This document shows positions 27,071 to 36,172 of a stretch of 45,163 bases of DNA, piece by piece. Numbering within the stretch: position 1 is the stretch's first letter; every line of letters begins with the position of its first letter. A model generated the notes under the pieces. It had not been told where the DNA came from. It ran no database searches and was given only the letters and a program-made list of their open reading frames with translations. A program made the position numbers and the translations under genes. The DNA comes from Amphritea pacifica (lineage in GTDB: Bacteria > Pseudomonadota > Gammaproteobacteria > Pseudomonadales > Balneatricaceae): NCBI RefSeq assembly GCF_016924145.1, contig NZ_JAFFZO010000040.1, positions 1 to 45,163 of the forward strand. The letters are read 5' to 3'.

Positions 27071-28438
27071 ATGATTACGATAAAACACCACGGCGCAACC
27101 TCAGGCGTCACTGGCTCTTGCCACGAACTGGTTTTAGACAAGCAAAGCAGCGTGCTGATCGATTGCGGCATGTTCCAGGGCGAAGAGGCTTCAGGTACTG
27201 AATCGGATAATCTCAAGCTCGACTTCCCTGTAAGCAACGTTAAAGCACTGTTTATCACCCACTGCCATATCGATCATGTCGGGCGAATCCCTTCGCTGAT
27301 GGCAGCAGGTTTTAACGGGCCTGTCTACGCATCCAAAGCGACGGCCCGGTTATTACCGTTAGTGCTGGAAGATGCGCTGAAGATCGGTGTTACACGCAAT
27401 GCAACCTTAATCCGCCAATTTCTCAATCTGCTGTCACAGCAGGTCCAGCCGGTAGAGTATAAACAGTGGCATCCGGTTGAATCGGTAGAGGGGCTGAGAT
27501 TTCGCTTTAAGCCCGCCGGTCACATTCTGGGGTCAGCCTATATCGAGTTTGAGTGCAGCGTCGATAATACAAAAGAGATTATCCTGTTCTCAGGAGACCT
27601 TGGCGCTCCCTATGCCCCGTTACTTCCCGCTCCGCAAGCGCCCTGGCGTGCCGACCGGCTGATTATAGAAAGCACCTATGGCGACAAACTCCATGAAAAC
27701 CGGCGTAACCGGCGCAAACAGCTTGAGAATATTATCGCCCATTGTCTGCAAGATGCGGGCACGGTGCTGATTCCGGCATTCAGCATCGGCAGAACGCAGG
27801 AGTTGCTCTACGAGCTGGAAGATATTATCCACCGGCAGAAAGGCACCGCCTGGGAAAACATCGATGTGATCGTCGATTCGCCCCTGGCCGCTAAATTCAC
27901 TCAGCATTATCGAGAATTGAGCACACTCTGGGATGCTGAGGCAAAAACACGCAAGCAGCATGGGCGCCATCCGCTGGCCTTTGAACAACTGATCACAATA
28001 GATTCACATAGCCAGCACCTGAAACTGGTGAACTACCTCAAAAGCAGTGGTCGACCAGCCATTGTCATCGCTGCCAGCGGTATGTGTGCGGGTGGACGGA
28101 TTGTTAACTATCTTAAAGCGCTTCTGCCTGACCCGCGGACGGAGGTGCTGTTTGTCGGCTATCAGGCCAAAGGTACACCCGGGCATGATATTCAGAAATA
28201 TGGGCCAGCTGGTGGCTATGTCTATCTTGATAACGAAAAGATCGATATCCGGGCAGGGGTGTATACCATCAGTGGTTATTCAGCCCATGCCGATCAAAAA
28301 GATCTGATCAGTTTTGTTAAAAGAATGCGTTACAAGCCTAAAGAGATCCGTATCGTCCATGGGGATAAAGAAGCGAAGCGGGTGTTGAAAGCGGAGTTAA
28401 AAAAGATCACGCCAGAAACCGAAATCATTATTCCTTAA
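27071..28438 (+). CDS. Metallo-beta-lactamase fold RNase/hydrolase of the beta-CASP (CPSF-like) family
   Basis: The protein has 455 residues from MITIKHHGATSGVTGSCHEL. The metal-binding motif HCHIDHVGRIP (~72-82) is followed by PAGHILGSAYIEF, FSGDLGA, ESTYGD (beta-CASP entry), IPAFSIGRTQELLYEL, AASGMCAGGRIVNYL, SGYSAHADQKDL and a final VHGDKEA. Relatives are RNA 3'-end-processing or RNA-degrading nucleases, but many are uncharacterised. The frame is open 64 codons further upstream into repeat DNA; AAGGA just before ATG 27071 and family length decide the start. Why it sits among polysaccharide genes is unclear. Confidence 0.9.
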   Translation: MITIKHHGATSGVTGSCHELVLDKQSSVLIDCGMFQGEEASGTESDNLKLDFPVSNVKALFITHCHIDHVGRIPSLMAAGFNGPVYASKATARLLPLVLEDALKIGVTRNATLIRQFLNLLSQQVQPVEYKQWHPVESVEGLRFRFKPAGHILGSAYIEFECSVDNTKEIILFSGDLGAPYAPLLPAPQAPWRADRLIIESTYGDKLHENRRNRRKQLENIIAHCLQDAGTVLIPAFSIGRTQELLYELEDIIHRQKGTAWENIDVIVDSPLAAKFTQHYRELSTLWDAEAKTRKQHGRHPLAFEQLITIDSHSQHLKLVNYLKSSGRPAIVIAASGMCAGGRIVNYLKALLPDPRTEVLFVGYQAKGTPGHDIQKYGPAGGYVYLDNEKIDIRAGVYTISGYSAHADQKDLISFVKRMRYKPKEIRIVHGDKEAKRVLKAELKKITPETEIIIP

Positions 28439-28468
28439 TAGCGATGGTTTCATCGCGGAGGAGAATGT

Positions 28469-28800
28469 GTTGTAGGAGCCCCGTCCCGGGGCGATCGTTA
28501 CCACCGAGAACACAGAGGACCACAGAGAAGAGCTGTTTAATAAATTTACCCGGTGCGCTTAGCACGCCGGGTACCAGCAGCAATGTTTTTATCGCCCCAG
28601 GATGGGGCTCCTACGGAGTGTGATGTGTTGTAGGAGCCTCTTCCAGGGGCGATCGTCAGCAGGCACAAATTAAACATAATCGCCGCGAGGCCTCAGGCTA
28701 CCAGGGGCGATAAACCATCGCTGTTAGAAACAGCTCCTACAGGCAAGAATCCATGCTCTTCCTGACCGCGGATAAGCAAAGCGCTCGGACTACCGAGCTC
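28469..28800. repeat. Repeat island C between the nuclease and the Wzy/ligase gene
   Basis: A GTAGGAGCCCCGTCCCGGGGCGAT REP is followed by a full composite unit (about 28500-28653), GCCGCGAGGCC REP remnants and the GGATAAGCAAAGCGCTCGGAC short repeat (28767-28795). The last repeat runs into the 3' end of the minus-strand gene. The stretch CTCCTACAGGCAAGAATCC is shared with 23648 on. Confidence 0.85.
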
Positions 28801-30148
28801 GGCTTTTATGCCCCCGGCTCTTAAGATGAAGTGAGATCTGCCCTAAGGCTAAAATCACCACAAACGTGGTGGCATTGGCTGGTATCTGCAGATTAAAGTC
28901 GACTGTTGAATGAATCGCCAGGGCGATAATCGCCATGGTGGCGCTGAAAGCTAGGCCCCGCATCAGGGGATTACGGCGTTTTATCTGCGCTCTGATAGCA
29001 GAGATAAACACCAGTAGAACAGCCAGCAGTAAACAACCGGTGACAATTACACCGTAATCACTGGCAAACTCAAAATAGTCGTTATGGGCATGGTCATAAA
29101 AGATGCTGCCGACATCATACTCCCGATAGGCTGGGAAGTTGGTGTAATAGGTTCCTGCACCACTGCCGGTGAACAGGTTGTCCTGTATCGCTTGCAGAGT
29201 GTAAGTGTTTACTTCGTCACGGGTTTCCGAATTTTCAGAGGTGTTCTCTAAACGCTCGACAACTTTATCTACTCCAAAAAATGTGCCGACCACAAAGATA
29301 TCGATAATAATCAGGCTGCTGATCAGAATAATAGTCGCTTTGGTTGACCTACGGCTGAGTATCAGCGCCAGAACACCGGCAATCGCCAGACTGGAAAAGA
29401 ACGCGCTGTTGCCCATGCGGGAGTGGGTCATCACCAGTCCGGCCACCATCATCACCAGAATAATCCGCAGCCGGGCTTTATTACCCAGCAGTGTGGTCAG
29501 TGTCCGGCGAAAGAAGTCCCGCCAGTTTGCCGAGCGCACGCCATCCAGCGTCGAAATCATCAGCCCTATGCCTACCGACAGCGTCAGTTCAAGATAGCCC
29601 GCCAGGTGGTTGCGGTTGACAAAGGTGCCGGTGGCCAGGCCCCGGTAATGTTCTTTTTCCACAAAGAACAGATATTCAACGCCTGTCAGAGTCATCATGC
29701 TGCCATAAACGGCCTGAAACAGACCACTGCCGACCAGTGCATAGCAGAGCAACCTGATGCGTCGCTTGCTGCGCACCAGTAAGGTGGTGAGGCAGAACAG
29801 GCCCACTAAGGCACAACCCAGCAGGGCATCCTGCAGGGTGGTTGCGGCATCAATGGTGATATTAAACAGCACCTGCAGCATGGCCCATAAAGGGGCACAT
29901 AGTAGCAGCGCGGCAACCGGCAGGCTTTTGAGAAAAGTGGGTGTCAGGTTGATGCGCTGGCGGATAAATAACAGCAGCCAGACAATCGCGAGAGTAAATA
30001 CAGCAAAGCAGAGCAGGCTGACAGCCCAGGGTTTATTGCTGCCCAGAGGCAGGGGAATCCAAACCAACAGGGCCAGTAGACTATAAAACAGCGAGGTGTC
30101 TTGTGTGTCAGAAACGGAAGATCTGTGTGAAGCGGTAGAGCTGTTCAA
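28790..30148 (-). CDS. O-antigen ligase / Wzy-type polymerase family membrane protein
   Basis: This 452-residue protein has about 10-12 membrane segments and the Wzy_C/WaaL-like core: FLVEKEHYRGLATGTFVNRNHLAGYLELTLS (~160-190), a large periplasmic loop with SGAGTYYTNFPAYREYDVG, and YDHAHNDYFEFASDYG (~345-360). Such proteins join or polymerise undecaprenyl-linked glycans at the outer face of the inner membrane. The last residues and the stop codon lie in a dispersed repeat, so the native C terminus may have been changed by repeat insertion. It is transcribed against the neighbouring genes. Confidence 0.85.
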   Translation of the reverse strand: MNSSTASHRSSVSDTQDTSLFYSLLALLVWIPLPLGSNKPWAVSLLCFAVFTLAIVWLLLFIRQRINLTPTFLKSLPVAALLLCAPLWAMLQVLFNITIDAATTLQDALLGCALVGLFCLTTLLVRSKRRIRLLCYALVGSGLFQAVYGSMMTLTGVEYLFFVEKEHYRGLATGTFVNRNHLAGYLELTLSVGIGLMISTLDGVRSANWRDFFRRTLTTLLGNKARLRIILVMMVAGLVMTHSRMGNSAFFSSLAIAGVLALILSRRSTKATIILISSLIIIDIFVVGTFFGVDKVVERLENTSENSETRDEVNTYTLQAIQDNLFTGSGAGTYYTNFPAYREYDVGSIFYDHAHNDYFEFASDYGVIVTGCLLLAVLLVFISAIRAQIKRRNPLMRGLAFSATMAIIALAIHSTVDFNLQIPANATTFVVILALGQISLHLKSRGHKSRAR

Positions 30149-30349
30149 CGCCTGAGTCCTTGCAGCCGATAATCCTGAGTGTACTAGCTGATCTGTAAGC
30201 AGGAGATTCTACCGCAAATACAGTCTCAGGCTATAGAAACAGAAAAAACAGATAGAAAAAGATGCTTCGCGCGTTAATTAGGGACATAAATAAGAAGCGA
30301 TGGTGTGTTTCCAGTGAACTATTGGTTTTAAGAGCAGTTTTACCCCACA

Positions 30350-31517
30350 GTACCCAAAGCGCATGCTAAGGGCGCAGAGATCCACAGAGAAGAGCTTTTT
30401 AAATGAACCTACCCGTTGCGCTTAGCAGCCGGGTACCAGCAGCAATGTTTTTATCGCCCCAGGATGGGGCTCCTACGGAGGAGGATGTGTTGTAGGAGCC
30501 CCTTCCAGGGGCGATAAGATTCTAAAGAAGAGCTTTTAGTAAGAGCGTTTTACCACAGAGGACACAGAGGAACACAGAGAAGAGCTTTTGTCATAGCTAT
30601 CTTATCCTCAGTGTTCTCTGTGTTCTCGGTGGTGAGTGATCTTTTTGGCTGTACCACAGTACCCAAAGGGCATGCCAAGGTCACGAGAAGGGCTTTTGTT
30701 ATAGCTATCTTTCCTCGGTGTACTCTGTGTTCTCGGTGGTGAGAAATCTTTTTAGTACCCAAAGGGCACAGTGATCCGCAGAGAAGAGCTTATGTGTAAG
30801 AGCGGTTTTACCACAGAGGACACAGAGGAACACAGAGAAGAGCTTTTGTTAGAGATATCTTTTCCTCGGTGCTCTCTGTGTTCTCGGTGGTGAGTGATCT
30901 TTTTGGCTGTACCACGCTACCCAAATGGCATGCTAAGGGCACGGAGGTGGCTTTGGGGTAAGAGCGGTTTTACCACAGAGGACAAGGAGATCCACAGAGA
31001 AGAGCTTTTTAAATGAACCTACCCGTTGCGCTTAGCAGCCGGGTACCAGCAGCAATGTTTTTATCGCCCCAGGATGGGGCTCCTACGGAGGAGGATGTGT
31101 TGTAGGAGCCCCTTCCAGGGGCGATAAGATTCTAAAGAGGAGGGCGTCACTACAGCACCCAAAGGGCATGCTAAGGGAACAGAGATCCGCAGAGAAGAGC
31201 TTTTGTGTAAGAGCGGTTTTACCACAGAGGACACAGAGAAGAGCTTTTGTTAGAGATATCTTTTCCTCGGTGCTCTCGGTGTTCTCTGTGGTGAGTAATC
31301 TTTTTGGCTGTACCACAGTACCCAAATGGCATGCTAAGGGAGCGGAAGTCGACAGAGAAGCGCTTTTGTTACAGCTATCTTATCCTCGGTGCTCTCTGTG
31401 TTCTCTGTGGTGAGTAATCTTTTTGGGTGGATTTACCACAGAACCCAAAGGGCATGCCAAGGTCACGAGAAGGGCTTTTGTTATAGCTATCTTTCCCCCC
31501 GTGCTCTCTGTGGTGAG
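30350..31517. repeat. Repeat island D: alternating CACAGAG palindromes, TACCCAAAGGGCATGC modules and composite units
   Basis: About 1.2 kb without a gene. Two near-identical composite units lie at about 30375-30514 and 30971-31124. Full CACAGAG palindromes are at 30551-30635, 30810-30893 and 31221-31294, with half or decayed copies near 30671-30742, 31340-31415 and 31440-31517. Between them the module TACCCAAAGGGCATGC or TACCCAAATGGCATGCTAAG recurs. Open frames here code for TTENTEST-like peptides, typical of repeat read-through, not genes. Confidence 0.87.
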
Positions 31518-31537
31518 TCTGTTTTTGGGCTATGAAC

Positions 31538-31567
31538 AAAAAAAAGCGCTGAAAAGCGCTTTTTTTA
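31538..31567. terminator. Bidirectional Rho-independent terminator
   Basis: AAAAAAAAGCGCTGAAAAGCGCTTTTTTT has an AAGCGCT/AGCGCTT stem with A and T runs on both sides. It lies about 20 bases past the stop of the minus-strand gene at 31588. Confidence 0.88.
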
Positions 31568-31587
31568 GGGTGTGATATCGCCGGTGA

Positions 31588-32091
31588 TCAGCTGGGGCTG
31601 CCAGTGCCGCCGCCAGCGCCGCCACCATTATTACCGAATGGCGGAGGTGTAACCGGGTTGCCGGTTTGTCCGGGTGCAATACCCAGGCCCTGGCCATTAC
31701 CCTGACCGTTACCATTACCACGGCCCTGTCCGTTGCCGTTACCCGCAGCGGTTGCCGCCAGTACGTCGGTGGGGCTCACATTGGCAGCCAGTGCAGACTG
31801 AGTGACAACATCAGCTGAGATACCCGCATTATTAGCAGCTGAACCGATGGCAGCCAGTGCATCCGCATCCGCTGAATACACGCTCATTGCAGCGGTCAGA
31901 ATAGCCTGTTGCTGTTCTGGAGACTCAGCGTTAGCCAGCATATTCTCGATAGCCGCAGAAATTTGCTCAGGTGTGGAAGCGTCCTGAGTAGCCTCCTGGA
32001 TTTGACTAATGATGGTGTCATTAGCGTCAGCGAAGGCAGGGTACAACGGCAACAACATCCCTGCTACAACACCAATAATTAAACGGCGCAT
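31588..32091 (-). CDS. Secreted small protein with a Gly/Asn/Gln-rich tail, function unknown
   Basis: This 167-residue protein has a signal peptide (MRRLIIGVVAGMLLPLYPAFA). A helical Ala-rich middle follows (~22-110, with TPEQISAAIENMLANAESPEQQQ). The low-complexity tail is of the GNGNGQGRGNGNGQGNGQG type and ends in a Pro/Gly-rich stretch. AAGGAG lies about 10 bases before the ATG. I do not recognise a family. It is divergent from the initiating sugar transferase and close to the polysaccharide genes, so a cell-surface or matrix role is possible, but that is a guess from context. Confidence 0.75.
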   Translation of the reverse strand: MRRLIIGVVAGMLLPLYPAFADANDTIISQIQEATQDASTPEQISAAIENMLANAESPEQQQAILTAAMSVYSADADALAAIGSAANNAGISADVVTQSALAANVSPTDVLAATAAGNGNGQGRGNGNGQGNGQGLGIAPGQTGNPVTPPPFGNNGGGAGGGTGSPS

Positions 32092-32370
32092 AGTAGCGTG
32101 CTCCTTGTTATGGCCATAAAGACCGAAACTATTTAGTGAAAGAATAGGATGATTCTAACAACCACTGTCGCCAGATGTAAACAAAATTTGCGGTTGTACA
32201 TTGAAAAAGAGTAGAATTATTACTGCTTTTTTGTTGCGCTGCACAATGGTGATGGTCGTTAATATATCAGTAACGCAAATAGTGTAAAAATGTAAAAAAG
32301 TCACAACGCGATCAGGGATTTACGGAGATATCAGTCGCGTTTTACGGAGCAGGTCAGGGGTTGCAGGCAG

Positions 32371-33807
32371 ATGAACATCAGCGTCACGCAATATGGTACT
32401 GTCGCTCGTAAGCGGCGGTTATTAAACAATCATGAGTCACTTGCATTCTGGGTACAGCACTTTGCTGACCTGGTGATTGTCTGTGGTACGCTGTTCTTTT
32501 TTACCTTTCTCAAAGTAGGCGATGTGCCGGCCAACTACCGTTTGTTAGCGGTGGTGGCGCTGCTGTGTGTCTGGATTATCTACCGCCGGCGCGGCGTTTA
32601 TCGTCAGTCGCTGGGCTTTTATAAAAGCGCACTGCGGCTGCTGGCCGCCTGGTTTCACGTGTTACTGCTGTTGGCGCTGGTGGGTTTTGTCACAAAAAGC
32701 GGTGAAAGTTTCTCCCGCGAAGTGCTGATAGAGTGGGCCATATCCGGCTATATCCTGCAACTGATCAGCATGAACCTGCTGAGCGCTCTCTATAAACGCT
32801 ATAAAATCATGTTCTCCCGCGAACTGCCTGCACTGGTTATTGGCACCGGAGATATGGCGGTTAATCTGGTCAATAATCTTAACGGCAACCGCTGGCTGCC
32901 TGACCGGGTGATGGGCTTTATCCAATCCGATGATGACCCACTGCAGGACGATGAGGTGATCGATCTGCCCCTGCCTCTGTTAGGTGGGGCTGAAAATCTC
33001 AGACTGCTGATTAAAGAGTTCAAAATCCGGCGGGTTTATGTGGCACTGCCGGTGGCCGAATCCGATATTATTGAAGCCCTGCATATCGATCTGCTGGATA
33101 TGAATGTCGATGTTATCTGGGTGCCGGATATCTTCGGCCTCAGCCTCCTCAACCACTCCATCCGCGAAGTCGCGGGTATGCCTTTGATCTCCCTCAATGA
33201 AAGTCCGATGACCTCCCGCCGCAGCCACATCATGCTGAAAAGCGCCATGGATAAAGTGCTGGCCGCCATCGCACTGGTGGCATTCAGCCCCCTGATGCTG
33301 ATTATCGCCATCCTGATCAAACGGGAGTCCGAAGGGCCGGTATTCTTTAAACAGGACCGCCACGGCTTCGATGGCGAAATTATCAAAGTGTGGAAATTCC
33401 GCAGTATGCGCCTGCATGATGATAAAGAGGTCAAACAGGCCACTAAAGGCGATTCCCGGGTGACGAAAATCGGTGCTTTTATCCGTCGCACTTCCATCGA
33501 CGAATTACCGCAATTTATCAATGTACTCCAGGGCACCATGTCACTGGTGGGCCCAAGGCCCCATGCCGTGGCTCATAACGATTATTACTCCGACAAAGTC
33601 AATGCCTACCTGGCCCGTCACCGGATTAAACCGGGTATTACTGGCCTGGCGCAGATCAGTGGTTATCGGGGGGAAACCGAAACTCTGGATAAGATGGAAA
33701 AACGGGTCGAGTTTGATCTGACGTATATCAATAACTGGTCGTTGAGTCTGGATATTAAGATATTGATTAAGACGCCGTTGAGCCTGATTTCTAAGGATAT
33801 TTATTAA
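32371..33807 (+). CDS. Undecaprenyl-phosphate glucose phosphotransferase (polyprenyl glycosylphosphotransferase)
   Basis: This 478-residue protein starts repeat-unit synthesis by moving a sugar-1-phosphate, probably glucose, onto undecaprenyl phosphate. Four membrane segments (~30-140) are followed by a nucleotide-binding-like domain (LPALVIGTGDMAVNLVNNL, ~150-168). A fifth hydrophobic segment (~295-315) leads into the catalytic sugar-transferase domain, with GPVFFKQDRHGFDGE, VWKFRSM, RRTSIDELPQFINVL and SLVGPRPHAVAHN. Length and order match the WcaJ/ExoY-like family with a full N terminus. It lies 563 bases past the repeat islands and heads the plus-strand polysaccharide genes. Confidence 0.93.
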   Translation: MNISVTQYGTVARKRRLLNNHESLAFWVQHFADLVIVCGTLFFFTFLKVGDVPANYRLLAVVALLCVWIIYRRRGVYRQSLGFYKSALRLLAAWFHVLLLLALVGFVTKSGESFSREVLIEWAISGYILQLISMNLLSALYKRYKIMFSRELPALVIGTGDMAVNLVNNLNGNRWLPDRVMGFIQSDDDPLQDDEVIDLPLPLLGGAENLRLLIKEFKIRRVYVALPVAESDIIEALHIDLLDMNVDVIWVPDIFGLSLLNHSIREVAGMPLISLNESPMTSRRSHIMLKSAMDKVLAAIALVAFSPLMLIIAILIKRESEGPVFFKQDRHGFDGEIIKVWKFRSMRLHDDKEVKQATKGDSRVTKIGAFIRRTSIDELPQFINVLQGTMSLVGPRPHAVAHNDYYSDKVNAYLARHRIKPGITGLAQISGYRGETETLDKMEKRVEFDLTYINNWSLSLDIKILIKTPLSLISKDIY

Positions 33808-34154
33808 CTTTTATGGAAGAGGTTTTTAGGGTTTTTACTATTTTAAAACCTTCACTCAGCCAGTTTTTGATATCAGAGAGAGTAATCGTTCTTATATCAA
33901 AAAAAGATTTTTATGCTTTATGTTAATGGCTTAATTGAGGCAGAGTTGATAGTTTTTTGGACTATTGTTGGCGGTTTTATAAGTATTTTTAATTGAAATG
34001 GCAGTTATTAATGAAACTGTATAGGTTGAATGTTTAGGTGTTAATGCTTTTGAATTTGTTTAGATATTGAGTTGTCAATCATATTGTTTTGATTGGGAAG
34101 GAATTTTGCGAACTTTATCGCGCCTACCTTGGTTAGATATACATAGGGAAAGCA
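33808..34154. other. AT-rich gap with no gene; possible terminator at 33866-33905
   Basis: No coding frame is supported in these 347 bases. TTGATAT...ATATCAA forms a weak stem with A/T runs on each side at 33866-33905 and may separate the initiating transferase from the downstream genes. The rest is strongly AT-rich and probably carries the promoter of the first sulfotransferase-like gene. Confidence 0.5.
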
Positions 34155-34946
34155 ATGTTTTTTAATAATAACCAGAAAATAAAAAGCTGGAGGGATTTTG
34201 CCTGGAGTGTACGTGGAGTACAGGAAAAAATCCTAAACTGTCTGGATGATTACCCGGATTCAGTGCTCGTCACCGGCTGTCAGCGCTCAGGCGGAACCAT
34301 GCTTGCACGTGTCATTACGAATAGTGACGGAATGATGAACTATTGGTTTAGTAATGATGACGAACTAGATGCAGCTCAGATACTCTCAGGGAGAGTAGAG
34401 CATGAACCGCGAGGACGGTATTGTTTCCAGACAACCTATCTTAATGAGCGGTACTCTGAGTATTTCGAACATCAAGGGCAACGTATCGTCTGGTCGTTAC
34501 GAAATCCGCATTCGGTAGTTTATTCGATGGTATACAACTGGAAACGTTTTGCCTTGAATGAACTTTTTCTCCAATGTGGATTCGACCAGATGGATTATCG
34601 AGATAGAATTCGGTTTCAAAAGTTTGGTATCTTAGGAGTTCCTCCTATTCGCCGTGCAGCCTATGCTTTTAACGGAAAAATTTCCCAATTGTTTGACTTG
34701 AAAGAGAACTATCCTGAAGGCCAGTTAACTGTTCTGGACTATGATACTCTTGTCATGAATAAAAATACACTTTTGCCATTGCTGTATGAACGCATCGATG
34801 TTGATTATAAACCTGAGTATGCTGAAGCAATTAGTGAGCGTAGTCTTAATAAAAAGAATAGCTTAAAACCAGATGAAAAAGAAATTGTTGAGTACTTGTG
34901 TATGCCCGTATATGAAGCTGCGTTAGAGCTCATAAACCTGAAGTAA
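34155..34946 (+). CDS. Sulfotransferase-like protein 1
   Basis: This 263-residue soluble protein has a P-loop-like PAPS site, VLVTGCQRSGGTMLARVI (~38-55), and a 3'-phosphate-binding-like IVWSLRNPHSVVYSMVYNW (~117-135). This is the order found in sulfotransferase-3 families. It would transfer sulfate from PAPS to a sugar or glycolipid in the cytoplasm; the acceptor is unknown. AGGGAAA precedes the ATG. The codons are AT-rich compared with the genes before 32 kb, suggesting transfer. Non-sulfating P-loop relatives exist, so sulfation is inferred, not shown. Confidence 0.7.
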   Translation: MFFNNNQKIKSWRDFAWSVRGVQEKILNCLDDYPDSVLVTGCQRSGGTMLARVITNSDGMMNYWFSNDDELDAAQILSGRVEHEPRGRYCFQTTYLNERYSEYFEHQGQRIVWSLRNPHSVVYSMVYNWKRFALNELFLQCGFDQMDYRDRIRFQKFGILGVPPIRRAAYAFNGKISQLFDLKENYPEGQLTVLDYDTLVMNKNTLLPLLYERIDVDYKPEYAEAISERSLNKKNSLKPDEKEIVEYLCMPVYEAALELINLK

Positions 34947-35093
34947 ACGTATTTTATTCTGTAGTAATAACTTACAGAACAATACCAAGCAGAGTGTCGT
35001 TAAGTAAGTGGTTATTGTTTTTATTTATCTTAAATACACGTTAACTTCAGAATTGCGGTGGATAAAACCTTCAACATGCGAGGATATTAAACG

Positions 35094-36047
35094 ATGAACT
35101 ACGAACTTTCTCCGAATTGGCGAACACTTTACATCTGTTCGGCTGCACGTTGCGGCTCAACAATCACGGATATGTTTATTGGGGGGCATAGTCAAGCTGC
35201 TTCATTAGGAGAGGTTAATTTACTGGGGAAAGCGATATCACTTCAGCAAACGTGCTCATGTGGAGCTAATGTACCTGATTGCGCATATTGGAATCTTGTT
35301 TATCAGGAATTGGCAACTAGTATGGGGGTTGATATTAAGGCTGACCCCTATACATACAGTCTTTGGGATGCATTGGCAGTAACTGTTGTTGATAAGAGAA
35401 AACAAACTTCAAGCTATAAAATGGCTGTCTATTTACGCAAGGTTTGGTTGGAAATGAGATATCGTACAGGTAATAAGTTACCGTTGTTGAATTCTCAGAT
35501 TAAAGCTCTGAAAAATAAGTTGTTTTTATATGATGCGGTCGCACAAAAATGGTGTAAAAAAGTGATAGTAGATTCATCTAAAAACGCACGAGAAGCTGTT
35601 GAGTTGAATAAGATGGCACCAGGGAAAGTTAAAATTGTACTAATTTCTCGTGATGGTCGGGGGGTTTATCACTCCCGCAGAAAAAGCCATTTTACACAAC
35701 GCAAGAGCTTAAAGGGGTGGATGAATTACTACAAACGGGCTCAGCCACTTTTAGAAAAAGAAGTTGATCCAGCTGACCTGCTAATAATTAGGTATGAAGA
35801 TTTGGCCGCTAAGCCAAGAGAAGTTGGTAATAAATTGTGTGAATTTATTAGTCTTGGCTTCGAAGAAAGTATGCTTAATTTGGGAGCTGCAACTCGTCAC
35901 ATCGTAAATGGCAATGACACACGTTTATCTGCAGATAAAGGGATACAACTGGATGAAAAATGGCGATCAGAATTGATGGATGATGAGCTTGAATACTTTA
36001 TTCGCTCAGGAGGTGAAGAGTTAAATCAGAGATTAGGTTATATGTGA
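35094..36047 (+). CDS. Sulfotransferase-like protein 2
   Basis: This 317-residue protein begins with a PAPS-site pattern, LYICSAARCGSTITDMFIGGH (~12-32). A Cys-rich TCSCGANVPDCAYW segment (~54-67) follows, which some members of the family carry, then VIVDSSKNAREAVELNK and VKIVLISRDGRGVYHSRRKS (~176-205, the 3'-phosphate-binding region). Its sequence differs clearly from the first and third sulfotransferase-like proteins, so it is not a simple duplicate. It is AT-rich, with a 147-base gap before it. The acceptor is unknown. Confidence 0.78.
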   Translation: MNYELSPNWRTLYICSAARCGSTITDMFIGGHSQAASLGEVNLLGKAISLQQTCSCGANVPDCAYWNLVYQELATSMGVDIKADPYTYSLWDALAVTVVDKRKQTSSYKMAVYLRKVWLEMRYRTGNKLPLLNSQIKALKNKLFLYDAVAQKWCKKVIVDSSKNAREAVELNKMAPGKVKIVLISRDGRGVYHSRRKSHFTQRKSLKGWMNYYKRAQPLLEKEVDPADLLIIRYEDLAAKPREVGNKLCEFISLGFEESMLNLGAATRHIVNGNDTRLSADKGIQLDEKWRSELMDDELEYFIRSGGEELNQRLGYM

Positions 36048-36172
36048 CGTTTTTAAGGATATGCTTTTCTCATACAGCCCATATACCTATGGGATGAGAC
36101 TGCTAAAGTAATTTCTTAACCTTATTTCTTTGCTTACTATACCGTCATTTAACTTATGGTCCACAAAACACA

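Noticed and set aside
30350-31517. Possible CRISPR array
   Set aside because: Repeats are long, palindromic, in both orientations and of several types. Spacing is irregular, spacers are themselves repeats, and no cas gene is near.
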